Assembly: GCA_016872775.1 (NCBI GenBank)
Contig: VGZA01000029.1
Span: 1-64,000 of the forward strand
DNA from: Planctomycetota bacterium
GTDB lineage: Bacteria > Planctomycetota > Planctomycetia > Pirellulales > Pirellulaceae
Length of the DNA: 64,000 bases
Direction: 5' to 3'
Position 1 is the stretch's first letter; each line of letters starts with the position of its first letter. Below are positions 25,056-34,312 of the stretch, piece after piece. A model generated the notes under the pieces. It did not search any database and had not been told where the DNA came from. It was given only the letters and a program-made list of their open reading frames with translations. The position numbers and the translations under genes are program-made.

Positions 25056-27044
25056 TCAGGTGAACAGTTTCGATTGGTCCCGGCCTGCGATCAGTCGAAT
25101 GCCGCCATTGAGGATCATCACCGCGCCGAGCAGCACCAATGCGGCGCCCCAAGCCTGGCGATGCCAGTCATCGTAGGGACTGTTGGCGTAATTGAAGATG
25201 AACACGGGAAGCGACGGTGTATAGTCGTTCAACGTACGCGGCCAGAATGAACTGACCCCGGCGGTCAGCAGCAGCGGCGCCGATTCGCCGATGATCCGCG
25301 CCAAAGCAAGGAAGACCGCCGTAATGATGCGCGGGCCGGCGGCCGGCACCACCACGTACGCCAGAGTCTGCCATTTGCGAGCTCCCAAAGCGTAGCTCGC
25401 CTGCCGCAGGGAATCCGGCACCATCTTCAGCGCTTCCTCGGAGGCGCGCAGCACGATCGGGATCATCAGGATCGCCAACGCGCAAACACCCGCCCATCCG
25501 TACCAGCCCGGCACACCGCGCAGGGCCGTCGATGATCGGACGACGATCGCATAAGCGCAAATGCCGACGACAATCGACGGAACTCCCCCCAGCAATTCGC
25601 AGATCAGTCGCGTCCACGGGCTCAGGTACCGGTCGCGGTACTCCGCCAGATAGACAGCCGCGAACAGTCCAATCGGGACGGCGATCGATGCGGCCGCGCC
25701 GGTGAGCATCAGACTGCCCAGGATCGCGTTCGCCAATCCGCCCCCCTGCTCTCCCACCGGTTTGGGCAGCTTCAAAAAAAAGTCCAGGTTCAGGGCGGTG
25801 ACGCCTTCGCGAATCAGGTAGACGAGAATCAGGAATAACGGAGTCACCGTGACCAGAAAACTCGCCGAGAGGACCCCCGACATGATCCGATCCCGTCGTC
25901 GAGCGCGAACAGCCGCTCCTTGCAGTTCCCTTCCCGCGCGACGCGCTTCGACATCGGCGCGGCGCGGCATCGTTTGCTGCGAAGCCTCGGCCTGAGTCGT
26001 TCCCTGCGACGTTCCCTGGGGCGTGCCCGAACTGTGACCGTCGGCCGGACCCAGGGGAGAAACGCGCCGCGACGCGGGACGCGCAGCCGCGTCGGATTGA
26101 CGCATGACCCTCCGCAGCAGCGAGCGAGCGGTCAGATTAATGAGCAGCGTCACGGCGAACAGAACCAATCCCAAAGCAACTAACGAGGAAAGGTACTGGT
26201 CGTAGGTTGCTTCGGCGAATTGATTCGCGATTGCGCTGGCGATCGTGTCGCCTTTGGCAAACAGTGAAAATCGGATCGACGGACTGTTGCCAACCAGCAT
26301 CGTGACCGCCATCGTTTCGCCGACGGCCCTTCCCAGCGCAATAAAACAAGCCCCGATGATCCCCGGCCGCGCGTACGGCAGAACCACATACCAGATCGTC
26401 TGCCAGCGTGTCGCACCCAGGGCCAGGGCGCCGCCGCGTTGAGCGACCGGTACCGCTCGGCAGGCATCGGCCGAGACCGCCGTCACATAGGGTAAGACCA
26501 TGATCGCCAGGATCAGTCCCGCCGGCAGCAGTCCCACGCCTCCAAAATTCGGTCCGCCCACCAATTTGACGATCTTCTGCAGGCCCGGACCGAGTACATA
26601 CATCCCCCAGAATCCGTAGACGACGCTGGGGACGGCGGCGAGCATCTCTACAAGGAACGATCCTGGACGGCGCAGCCAACCCGGGGCGATCTCGCAGAGG
26701 TACGCCGCCGTTGCGACACCCAGGGGTACCGCCACCAGCATCGCAATCATCGACGTCACGATCGTTCCGAAGACAAATGCCATCGCGCCGAATTGCCGGT
26801 GCGACTCCTCCGGATCCCAGACGGTCGAAGTCAGGAACGACCATCCCGTGCTACGCCACGCTGTCCAGGAATTGAGGACCAGTACGACTACCAGACTCAA
26901 TGCGATCGCCGGCACGGCGGCGGCCGCCAACCAGCACAACGCGCGCGCCGCTCCATCGCCAACCCGAGCCGGCGTGAACCGGGACCAGGCCGGTGGTTGA
27001 AAGGAGCCCGATTCAGTTGTGGTAACCCGGCTCGCGAGATTCAT
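25056..27044 (-). CDS. pstC-pstA: Fused PstC-PstA phosphate ABC transporter permease
   Basis: 662 residues in one uninterrupted frame. Residues about 30-310 are PstC (FGAMAFVFGTIVTSMIAMLVAV, MLAAVPSVVYGFWGMYVLGP, the EAA-loop region ALGATRWQTIWYVVLPYA). A polar linker of about 75 residues rich in Gly, Thr, Gln and Arg follows (about 313-386). From about 388 the chain is PstA (GVLSASFLVTVTPLFLILVY, GGVPSIVVGICAYAIVV, second EAA loop ALGARKWQTLAYVVVPAA). Both halves keep their coupling helices, so one polypeptide can supply both membrane halves of the high-affinity phosphate importer. pstC and pstA are usually two genes. The start is 13 bp after the pstS stop. Confidence 0.94.
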   Translation of the reverse strand: MNLASRVTTTESGSFQPPAWSRFTPARVGDGAARALCWLAAAAVPAIALSLVVVLVLNSWTAWRSTGWSFLTSTVWDPEESHRQFGAMAFVFGTIVTSMIAMLVAVPLGVATAAYLCEIAPGWLRRPGSFLVEMLAAVPSVVYGFWGMYVLGPGLQKIVKLVGGPNFGGVGLLPAGLILAIMVLPYVTAVSADACRAVPVAQRGGALALGATRWQTIWYVVLPYARPGIIGACFIALGRAVGETMAVTMLVGNSPSIRFSLFAKGDTIASAIANQFAEATYDQYLSSLVALGLVLFAVTLLINLTARSLLRRVMRQSDAAARPASRRVSPLGPADGHSSGTPQGTSQGTTQAEASQQTMPRRADVEARRAGRELQGAAVRARRRDRIMSGVLSASFLVTVTPLFLILVYLIREGVTALNLDFFLKLPKPVGEQGGGLANAILGSLMLTGAAASIAVPIGLFAAVYLAEYRDRYLSPWTRLICELLGGVPSIVVGICAYAIVVRSSTALRGVPGWYGWAGVCALAILMIPIVLRASEEALKMVPDSLRQASYALGARKWQTLAYVVVPAAGPRIITAVFLALARIIGESAPLLLTAGVSSFWPRTLNDYTPSLPVFIFNYANSPYDDWHRQAWGAALVLLGAVMILNGGIRLIAGRDQSKLFT

Positions 27045-27057
27045 TTTCCGGTTCCTT

Positions 27058-28194
27058 TCACAACGAACCCTCCATGCGTGCGATCACCGGCTCGATTCTC
27101 TCCGCCAGCTCCCGCGGCAGTGCCGCGTAATGCAGTTCGGCGCAGTACTTTTGCCCACCGTCTTCTCGAATCGCCCATCGTAGAAAATCGGCGACCGCCT
27201 TGCCTTGCGCCCCGCCCATTCCGACATAGCTGACGCTCCAGACCGTGCCACTAATCGGGTAGGAATCGACTCCGGGTGCATTCGTCAGCGAATAGCGCAG
27301 ATCGGAGGGAATCTCGCCGATCCGGTTTCGCGCCGCGGCGGTCACGCTTTCCAGATTCGGAGTTACGAATTCGCCGGACTCGTTGCGAACCGCCGCGTAC
27401 TTCATCTTGTTCTGCAACGCGTAGGTCAATTCCACATAACCGATCGCGCCTGGATTCAGCCGCACCTGGCCCGCCACTCCCTCGTTCCCTTTCGCACCGA
27501 CAGTATCGTCGGCCCACCGGAGCGAGGTGCTCACCCCGACCGACTCCTTCCAGGAAGCGCTGACCTTCGCCAGGAAATCGGCAAAGATGTGCGTCGTGCC
27601 GCTGCCATCCGAGCGATGGACAACCACAATCTCCAGGTCGGGAAGCTTGACGCCAATTCCCGAATTCGACTCGGCAATCCGCGGATCGTTCCATTTCTTG
27701 ATCTTGCGCTGGAATATGTCCGCGATCAGTTGCCCGCTCAGTCGCAGCTGCTTGTCCACGCCTTCAAGGTTGTAGACCAGGGCCACCGCGCCCATCGCCA
27801 ACGGCACATGAACCACGTCGCCGCCGACTTTTCCCGCTTTCGCCAGCTGTTCGTCGTTCAGGGGAGCATCGCTGCAGCCAAACTCGAATTCCTTCGCGGT
27901 CATCTTCTGGATGCCTCCGCCGGAGCCGATCGACTGGTAGTTAATCTCCACACCGGCGTCTTTCTGATAGGCGCTTGCCCATTTGCTCATCAGCGGATAA
28001 ACGAACGTCGAACCGCCGGCATTCAGCCGCAATGCGCGCGGCGCCCGATCCCCGCCCGTTTCGCTTCCCGCGCCGCCGCTTACTGCCGTCGCCGCCGCCT
28101 TGCCCTGCCCAGCATTATCGCTCGCACCACAGCCGACGACCGCCAGCGCCGCCATTGCCAGACAACTTACCCGTCCACTCCATCGACGATCCAT
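27058..28194 (-). CDS. pstS: Phosphate-binding lipoprotein PstS
   Basis: 378 residues. The signal sequence ends in a lipobox, AVVGC, with Cys22 as the likely lipid anchor. The mature start LNAGGSTFVYPLMSKW and the YQSIGSGGGIQKM segment form the phosphate-binding loops of the PstS family; HRSDGSGTTHIFADFL supplies further ligands. It captures phosphate outside the cytoplasmic membrane and hands it to PstC/PstA. It is the first gene of the minus-strand arm, divergent from phoR, and thus expected to be PhoB-controlled, though a clear Pho box could not be fixed in the gap. Confidence 0.95.
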   Translation of the reverse strand: MDRRWSGRVSCLAMAALAVVGCGASDNAGQGKAAATAVSGGAGSETGGDRAPRALRLNAGGSTFVYPLMSKWASAYQKDAGVEINYQSIGSGGGIQKMTAKEFEFGCSDAPLNDEQLAKAGKVGGDVVHVPLAMGAVALVYNLEGVDKQLRLSGQLIADIFQRKIKKWNDPRIAESNSGIGVKLPDLEIVVVHRSDGSGTTHIFADFLAKVSASWKESVGVSTSLRWADDTVGAKGNEGVAGQVRLNPGAIGYVELTYALQNKMKYAAVRNESGEFVTPNLESVTAAARNRIGEIPSDLRYSLTNAPGVDSYPISGTVWSVSYVGMGGAQGKAVADFLRWAIREDGGQKYCAELHYAALPRELAERIEPVIARMEGSL

Positions 28195-28553
28195 TTTCGT
28201 TTCTCCCTTGTGTCAATTGATCTGGCTCTCATTCTCACCGAAGTCATCTTTCCCGAAAGGCGGTTCACGGAATGTGGTGCGAAACTTCTTCATTCCTTCA
28301 CAATCGTCAAGTAGCTCGAAACAGGTTTCGAGAGTCGAACGAAACGCGATACTCGTTTCGAGTCGTCGGGCGGCTCGAAACTCGAAACAGGTTTCGAGCT
28401 ACGACGCGCGACGTTCCGTTGCGGACGCCCATCCGCTACAATTTCAACGTCGGTGGTTTTGCGTACCGTATCGAGACCCAGGACTTGGTCAATTTGGCAA
28501 AGACAGATTCAAACCCGCGCCCAGGAACCAGCCCGGAGGAGCGCGGCCCTCCA
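28195..28553. repeat. Divergent pstS/phoR gap with a compact REPIN-like doublet (28311-28402)
   Basis: The gap of 359 bp must hold both promoters. Inside it GTAG (28311-28314) precedes CTCGAAACAGGTTTCGAG (28315-28332), and CTCGAAACAGGTTTCGAG (28381-28398) is followed by CTAC (28399-28402). The two palindromes are identical and face tetranucleotide-out over 92 bp, the classic layout of a REPIN. The 48-bp spacer has its own stem CGAAACG (28340-28346) with CGTTTCG (28354-28360). This is the only copy in the window that lies between 5' ends instead of at a gene end. A GGAGGA (28535-28540) precedes phoR. Confidence 0.83.
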
Positions 28554-30737
28554 ATGTTTCGTTCGCGAATTTTCTGGCGGCTGTTCGGGGTGATGATCCT
28601 GCTGTTGGCGGCGGCCTTCGCCATGCTGGGATGGCTGCTTGTATCGCGCATGGAAGCGTTCCTGCTCGAGCAGACGCGTGCCGACCTGGAAGAGCGCAGC
28701 GTTTTTCTGCTGGAATGGGTCAGCCAGGTTGAGGTTTCCCGGCTGCAGGCGGAAGTGCAACGCATTGCGCCGGCCCAAGCGGCTCGAATCACGCTGATTT
28801 CCGCCGACGGAACGGTGCTGGCCGATTCCGACGAGGATCCGTCGCAAACGGAAAATCATGCGCGGCGCGAAGAGGTCCGCCGGGCGGAGGAGGCCGGCAT
28901 CGGCGTTTCGTCCCGTTACAGCAGCACCGTCCACCGCCCGATGATGTATCTCGCGCGGCGCAACGACCAGGGGCCGGTTCGCTACGTGCGCATCGCGATT
29001 TCGCTCGAGACCGTGGCCGAGGAGGCGCGGGCGATGCGGCAGGTGGTCTGGACCGCTTGCGGGCCGACGTTTCTGGCCGCCTTGGTTGCAAGCTGGCTCA
29101 TCGCCCGCAGGATTTGCGCGCCGCTGATCGAGCTTTCCACCGCAGCCGACCGGATCGCCAGCGGCGAATTTGGCCGCAAGGTACTGGTCAGTTCGGTCGA
29201 CGAGGTCGGCGATCTCGCACGATCGTTCAACGCGATGAGCGAGGCTTGCGCGAATCAGATCGCCCAGATCGAACGGGATCACTACCAGCTGCGAGCGGTG
29301 TTCCGCAGTATGGTCGAAGGTGTGCTGGTACTTGACGTCGACCGCACGGTTCTTTTCGCCAACGACGCCGCCAGCCAACTGCTGGGTAAGCCGGTCGCGG
29401 CAATGCAAGGGGAGAAGATCTGGCAGTTGTTCCGACATCGTCAGCTTGGCGACGCGATCGAGAGGATTCTGGCGGCGGACGATCCGTACAGCTGCGATCT
29501 GGAGTGGGTCGCGGGAGAGCGCCGCGCGTTGACGTTGCAAGGGGCGCGACTGCCCGGAAGTCCCCACCGAGGCGCAGTTCTTGTATTTCACGACATTACC
29601 CACCTGCGCAAGCTGGAAACGGTCAGGCAGGACTTCGTCGCGAATGTCTCGCACGAACTGAAAACTCCGCTGGCCGTGATTCAAGCGGCGGTCGAGACGT
29701 TGCTGGACGGCGCGGTCTACGATCAGAAACATAACCTGCAGTTTCTGCGACGGATCCAACAGAGCGGAGAGCGACTGCACAGGCTCGTCCAGGATCTGCT
29801 CTCGCTGGGACGGATCGAATCGAGCGAAGCGGAACTGGACCTGAGGCCTGTTTCGCTATCGATGGCGGTCGACTCGTGCCTGAGAAGGCATGCGGATCGG
29901 GCCCATTCCAGGAAACTGCTGCTGACGGCCGCGCCGCCCGACCGGCCCGTCTTCGTGATGGCCGACGACGAGTCGTTAATGGAGATCCTTGATAACCTCG
30001 TCGATAACGCCTTGAAATACACACCCGCCGATGGCTCCGTCACCGTCGACTGGAGCGTGGACGGGGACCGGGTGGAACTGACGGTCAGCGACACCGGAGT
30101 CGGTATCCCCCCGAGCGATCTTCCACGAATTTTCGAACGGTTTTATCGCGTCGATAAGGCCCGCAGCCGCGAGCTGGGAGGGACCGGTCTGGGGCTCAGT
30201 ATCGTCAAGCATCTGGTGCAGCGGCTTGGCGGCAGTATCGCGGCAAGCAGCCAGGTCGGAGTTGGCAGCAGATTCACCGTGGTGTTGCCAGTCGCGGGAT
30301 CCGCCTTGGCGGACGCGAATCGAATACGGCACGTCGTCTTTGTCTGCGTCGAGAATTCGAATCGGAGCCAGATGGCGGAAGCGTTTGCTCGGATGCATGG
30401 TCAAGGATTGATTGGGCCGTACAGCGCCGGCTCCAAGCCGTCCGGCAAAGTGAATCCCAAGGCGATCGAAGCGATGCGCGAGGTCGGCTGCGATCTGACG
30501 ACGCACTGTTCAAAGAGTCTCGGCGAGTTGCCGAACATCGAATTCGACGTGCTCGTAACGATGGGCTGCGGCGACTCCTGCCCTAGTCTGCGTTGCCGGC
30601 AACGCGATGACTGGCAGATTCCCGACCCGCGTGATTTGGCGCCCGATGCGTTCCGCGTCGTGCGCGATCTGATTGAACGCAACGTGCAGGACTTGATCGG
30701 CCGTTTGCTCCGCCAAGACGACCACGAACCGACGTGA
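28554..30737 (+). CDS. phoR: PhoR-type sensor kinase fused to a C-terminal ArsC/LMW-phosphatase domain
   Basis: 727 residues from ATG 28554 (GGAGGA upstream). Order: membrane segment (about 8-30), extracytoplasmic sensor region, second membrane segment (about 160-182), HAMP, PAS (about 245-350), HisKA with phospho-acceptor His367 in VSHELKTPL, HATPase ([30 protein letters not shown]). Without any stop the frame continues from about 592 into a domain of about 135 residues: Cys598 in the P-loop CVENSNRSQ (C-x5-R-S), then VTMGC-GDSC with Cys672 and Cys676, then IPDPRD. These match the ArsC branch of low-molecular-weight phosphatases. It heads the plus arm with pstB, phoU and phoB, so it should phosphorylate PhoB in phosphate starvation. 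The tail's role is unknown. Confidence 0.92.
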   Translation: MFRSRIFWRLFGVMILLLAAAFAMLGWLLVSRMEAFLLEQTRADLEERSVFLLEWVSQVEVSRLQAEVQRIAPAQAARITLISADGTVLADSDEDPSQTENHARREEVRRAEEAGIGVSSRYSSTVHRPMMYLARRNDQGPVRYVRIAISLETVAEEARAMRQVVWTACGPTFLAALVASWLIARRICAPLIELSTAADRIASGEFGRKVLVSSVDEVGDLARSFNAMSEACANQIAQIERDHYQLRAVFRSMVEGVLVLDVDRTVLFANDAASQLLGKPVAAMQGEKIWQLFRHRQLGDAIERILAADDPYSCDLEWVAGERRALTLQGARLPGSPHRGAVLVFHDITHLRKLETVRQDFVANVSHELKTPLAVIQAAVETLLDGAVYDQKHNLQFLRRIQQSGERLHRLVQDLLSLGRIESSEAELDLRPVSLSMAVDSCLRRHADRAHSRKLLLTAAPPDRPVFVMADDESLMEILDNLVDNALKYTPADGSVTVDWSVDGDRVELTVSDTGVGIPPSDLPRIFERFYRVDKARSRELGGTGLGLSIVKHLVQRLGGSIAASSQVGVGSRFTVVLPVAGSALADANRIRHVVFVCVENSNRSQMAEAFARMHGQGLIGPYSAGSKPSGKVNPKAIEAMREVGCDLTTHCSKSLGELPNIEFDVLVTMGCGDSCPSLRCRQRDDWQIPDPRDLAPDAFRVVRDLIERNVQDLIGRLLRQDDHEPT

Positions 30738-30842
30738 CCGGACGGCAGTCGAACGCGGCGCCGCCGACTCGGAATACCACACCAGATGGCCCGACTTCTC
30801 CGCAGAAGGTACAATCGCGGCATCGCATGGCCGGGAAATCGC

Positions 30843-30886
30843 GGTTCACCACCGGTTCCTAACCAGGCCTTCACGAAATCCTCACA
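30843..30886 (+). promoter_or_regulatory. Possible Pho box upstream of pstB
   Basis: Two sets of 11-bp-spaced units lie here: GGTTCACCACC then GGTTCCTAACC (30843-30864), and CTTCACG-AAAT-CCTCACA (about 30870-30886). An 11-bp period with a TTCAC core is the pattern of PhoB/PhoP operators in several phyla. The site ends about 57 bp before the pstB start. Weak, pattern-based call. Confidence 0.35.
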
Positions 30887-30942
30887 TTTGCCCCCTATTC
30901 TGTAGCGACAGCGCAGGCGTAAATCGGTCGAGGAGACTACCG

Positions 30943-31773
30943 TTGAGTGCCGTCGGATTCGCCAAGATTGTCGCCGAACGAAAATCAGCTCCCAAGCGTA
31001 CCGTCGATTCCAGCGTCGACGCCGCCAAGCTGGAAGTACGGCAACTGAACCTCTGGTATGGGGCGTCGCAGGCGCTGTTCGACGTGAGCTGCGCACTTTC
31101 CGATCGGAGTGTCACGGCACTGATTGGTCCGTCCGGGTGCGGCAAATCGACCTTTCTGCGGGCGTTCAACCGGATGAATGAACTGATCGACGGCGTCCGG
31201 CATACCGGCCAGGTTTTCGTATCTGGTGAGGAGATCCACGGCCGAGGCGTCGATGTCGTCGGCTTGAGGAAACGGGTCGGGATGGTGTTTCAGAAGTCGA
31301 ATCCGTTTCCCAAGAGCATTTACGAGAACGTGGCGTTCGGACCGCGGATGGCGGGGATGCGCAACCGCGGCAAGCTGGACGATCTGGTCGAACGATGCTT
31401 GCGCCAATCCGCGTTATGGGAGGAGCTGAAAGACCGGCTCGGCGATTCCGCACTCCATCTGTCCGGTGGTCAGCAGCAGCGGCTCTGCATTGCCCGGGCG
31501 CTGGCAACGGAACCCGAAGTGCTGCTGATGGACGAACCGGCGTCGGCGCTCGACCCGGCCTCGACGGCCAGGATCGAGGATCTGATCTATGAACTGCGGG
31601 AAAACTATGCGATTGTGATCGTGACGCACAACATGCAGCAAGCGGCGCGGATTTCCGACCAGACAGGTTTCTTTTACCAGGGACGACTGGTGGAACTTGG
31701 CCCCACCGATCGCATGTTCACGCGGCCGGAACGCCGGGAAACCGAAGACTATATTACGGGCCGCTTTGGGTAA
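30943..31773 (+). CDS. pstB: Phosphate ABC transporter ATP-binding protein
   Basis: 276 residues from a TTG start at 30943, chosen because GAGGAG stands just upstream. PstB is the ATPase of the Pst importer. Walker A GPSGCGKS is at 62-69, the Q-loop segment reads [23 protein letters not shown], the signature is LSGGQQQR, and Walker B is [12 protein letters not shown], followed by the H-loop ([13 protein letters not shown]). The [14 protein letters not shown] stretch is specific to PstB among ABC ATPases. The first 28 residues are a short extension. phoU starts 6 bp after the stop. Confidence 0.95.
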   Translation: MSAVGFAKIVAERKSAPKRTVDSSVDAAKLEVRQLNLWYGASQALFDVSCALSDRSVTALIGPSGCGKSTFLRAFNRMNELIDGVRHTGQVFVSGEEIHGRGVDVVGLRKRVGMVFQKSNPFPKSIYENVAFGPRMAGMRNRGKLDDLVERCLRQSALWEELKDRLGDSALHLSGGQQQRLCIARALATEPEVLLMDEPASALDPASTARIEDLIYELRENYAIVIVTHNMQQAARISDQTGFFYQGRLVELGPTDRMFTRPERRETEDYITGRFG

Positions 31774-31779
31774 CAGCGC

Positions 31780-32448
31780 ATGTCGATACACTTGTCCCGC
31801 GATCTCGAGAATGTCCAGCGTCGCCTACTGTCGCTTGCCTCCGCCGTTGAGGAACTTGTCGAAAAGTCGATCCGGGCGCTGTTCGACCGGGATGCGGAAT
31901 TGGCCCGCGCGTTGATGGAGTCGGACACGTCGATTGATCTCGAGGAGACCGTGATCGAGGAGGAATGCCTGAAGATCCTGGCGTTGCACCAGCCCGTGGC
32001 GATCGACTTGCGGCGCGTGGCGACTATCGTCAAGATCAACAGCGACCTGGAGCGCATGGCCGATCTGGCGGTCAACATCGCCGAACGCGCTTTTTCGCTG
32101 GCTGAATCGCATCCGGTCGCGGTGCCCGGCACCTTCCGCAGAATGACCGACCTGACGATCACCATGGTTCGAGACAGTCTGGACGCATTCGTCAATCTGG
32201 ATGTGGCACTGGCGAAGCGTGTCTGCCGCCTGGACGACGAAGTGGATCGCTACAATCGCGAGATCATCGATCAGGTCAGCGACCTGATGAAAGCGGCTCC
32301 GGCCCAGGTCGATCCTGGTCTGCATCTGTTCTCGGCCGCTCGCCAGCTGGAACGGATCGCCGACCATGCGACGAACATCGCCGAGGACGTGGTTTACCTG
32401 GTCGAGGGAAAGATCATTCGTCACCACCCCGAGGCCCTGTCGACTTGA
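31780..32448 (+). CDS. phoU: Phosphate transport system regulator PhoU
   Basis: 222 residues, all helical, made of two three-helix repeats. The family signatures are the paired segments IDLRRVATIVKINSDLERMADLAVNIAER (about 73-101) and ARQLERIADHATNIAEDVVYLVEG (about 187-210), each carrying the metal-binding E-R-x-D/A-D motif. PhoU links Pst to PhoR and keeps the kinase quiet when phosphate is plentiful. Its place between pstB and phoB, 6 bp after pstB, is the expected one. Confidence 0.95.
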   Translation: MSIHLSRDLENVQRRLLSLASAVEELVEKSIRALFDRDAELARALMESDTSIDLEETVIEEECLKILALHQPVAIDLRRVATIVKINSDLERMADLAVNIAERAFSLAESHPVAVPGTFRRMTDLTITMVRDSLDAFVNLDVALAKRVCRLDDEVDRYNREIIDQVSDLMKAAPAQVDPGLHLFSAARQLERIADHATNIAEDVVYLVEGKIIRHHPEALST

Positions 32449-32506
32449 CCCGCGCCGGCGACCGCCCCGCAACTGCCGCGAAATTTTCACTCCCAGCCGC
32501 ATTACG

Positions 32507-33202
32507 ATGGCCCAAGACAAGATCCTGATCATCGAAGATGAGACGTCGCTCGTCGAATTGCTGACGTACAACCTGGAGCGCGAAGGTTACAAAGTGATTT
32601 CGGCGACCGACGGCCACGAAGGCCTGCGCAAGGCACAGACCCACTCTCCCGATCTGCTGATCCTCGACCTGATGCTTCCCGGCATGAGCGGCCTGGATGT
32701 CTGTCGGGAACTGCGTTCCTCAACCCGAACCGCGGCAATCCTGATCCTGATGCTCACGGCCAAGGAGGAAGAGGTTGATCAGGTCGTCGGCTTCGCCATG
32801 GGAGCGGACGACTACGTGACCAAACCGTTCAGTGTCAAAGTGCTGCTGCAGCGGATCAAGGTACTGCTGCGGCGTTCGCGCGGAAACACAGCGACGAGCG
32901 AGATTCTGGAGGTCGCAGGAATTCGCATCGACAAGCGAGCGCATGAGGTCTCGATCGGCGACTCGCCGTTGTCCCTGACACCGACGGAATTCCGCTTGCT
33001 CGAAACGATGATCAAACAGCCGGGCCGCGCATTCACTCGCTACGATCTGATGGACGCGACGGTGGGAGATACGATCGTTCTGGAACGCACGATCGACGTG
33101 CATATCAAGTCGCTACGGCGAAAACTGGGTGACCTCGGGCATCGGATCGAGACGGTTCGCGGTGTAGGCTACCGATTTCGCGAGGAAACGGAGACCGATT
33201 AG
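32507..33202 (+). CDS. phoB: PhoB-type response regulator
   Basis: 231 residues from ATG 32507. The receiver domain has the acidic pair Glu10-Asp11, the phospho-acceptor Asp54 (LLILDLMLPG), a Thr in LMLTAKEEE and Lys in YVTKPFS. The C-terminal half is an OmpR/PhoB winged helix (LTPTEFRLLETMIKQPGRAFTR, TIDVHIKSLRRKLG, ETVRGVGYRF). As the last gene of phoR-pstB-phoU-phoB it should be the partner of PhoR and activate both divergent arms. The distance of 58 bp from phoU leaves room for a second promoter. Confidence 0.94.
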   Translation: MAQDKILIIEDETSLVELLTYNLEREGYKVISATDGHEGLRKAQTHSPDLLILDLMLPGMSGLDVCRELRSSTRTAAILILMLTAKEEEVDQVVGFAMGADDYVTKPFSVKVLLQRIKVLLRRSRGNTATSEILEVAGIRIDKRAHEVSIGDSPLSLTPTEFRLLETMIKQPGRAFTRYDLMDATVGDTIVLERTIDVHIKSLRRKLGDLGHRIETVRGVGYRFREETETD

Positions 33203-33241
33203 GCAGGCTCTGCGGGCAGGCTCTTTGGCAACCCGTTAGAG

Positions 33242-34312
33242 TTACAGCACTGGCAGTGCGGCCTGGCCAGCCTTGATTGCATTTAATGCCGCCACATTCC
33301 GTGCCAGCTGCAGCACAATCTGATGTAGATACGGCGCCAGAATCGGATCATCGTAATTCGCACGCGTGGCGCCGGAGTCACCATTCTCGCGTATCGACAT
33401 CGCGATCGGGACTTCACCGAGAAATGGCACCTTCAACTGTTCGGCCCGCCGCCGCGCCCCGCCGCTGCCGAAAATATCGTACTTCCTGTCGCAGGTCGGG
33501 CAGACGAAACCGCTCATGTTTTCCACCATGCCCAGCACATTGATATTCAATTTGCGAAACATGGCGATCGCCTTGACGGCGTCCAGCAGCGCGACTTCCT
33601 GCGGCGTGCAGACGATCACCGCGCCGGTTGGCGGCAGCATCTGCGAAAGCGATAACGCGATGTCGCCCGTGCCCGGCGGCATGTCGATGATCAGGTAATC
33701 GAGTTCGCCCCAATGCGTGTCGCGCACAAACTTGTTCATCATTCCGTGCAACATCGGCCCGCGCCAGACGACCGCTTCGTCGCGAGGCACGAAATAGCCG
33801 ATCGACATCACGCGCATCCCATCCACCTCGGCCGGGACCAGCTTGCCGTCCCGCTCTTCGGGACGGTGTTCGATCCCGAGCAGATGCGGGATGCTCGGTC
33901 CGTACATGTCGGCATCGAGTAAGCCGACCCGACACTGTGCCCGCTTCAGACCCAACGCCAGGCTGGCAGCGATCGTACTCTTCCCGACTCCGCCCTTCCC
34001 GGAGCCGACGGCGATCACCGCTCGAACCGCCAGGCCCGTGTCCGCGCGCGGCTCGATCCGGTCCGCCACACACTCCATCCGCGTATGAACCTCGGTCGCT
34101 CCCAATTCCTTCAGACGCGGAACGTACATCTCCTGGAGGTCGTCGCGAAGCAGGTACGCGAACGTCGAGAGTTTCAAATTCAGGCTGACCCGTCGATCCT
34201 GGCAGGTAATATTCGAGAAATGGTCCTGGTCGAGCAAACTCAGTCCCGTCGCCGGATCCTTGACCTGCTGCAAAACCTCTCGCACCTGGTTCGTCGTAAG
34301 CGGATGCATCAT
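33242..34312 (-). CDS. mrp: Mrp/ApbC-type iron-sulfur carrier ATPase
   Basis: 356 residues from ATG 34312, whose first bases overlap the stop of the upstream gene (ATGA). The N-terminal 90 residues are a MIP18/DUF59-like domain; then comes the P-loop GKGGVGKS (105-112) of the deviant Walker A type, DADMYGPSIPHLLG, and CPTC (271-274), the cysteine pair that binds a bridging cluster in the dimer. Mrp/NBP35 proteins assemble and hand over [4Fe-4S] clusters. The neighbouring nuo operon encodes many cluster proteins, which makes it a plausible but unproven client. Confidence 0.93.
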   Translation of the reverse strand: MMHPLTTNQVREVLQQVKDPATGLSLLDQDHFSNITCQDRRVSLNLKLSTFAYLLRDDLQEMYVPRLKELGATEVHTRMECVADRIEPRADTGLAVRAVIAVGSGKGGVGKSTIAASLALGLKRAQCRVGLLDADMYGPSIPHLLGIEHRPEERDGKLVPAEVDGMRVMSIGYFVPRDEAVVWRGPMLHGMMNKFVRDTHWGELDYLIIDMPPGTGDIALSLSQMLPPTGAVIVCTPQEVALLDAVKAIAMFRKLNINVLGMVENMSGFVCPTCDRKYDIFGSGGARRRAEQLKVPFLGEVPIAMSIRENGDSGATRANYDDPILAPYLHQIVLQLARNVAALNAIKAGQAALPVL

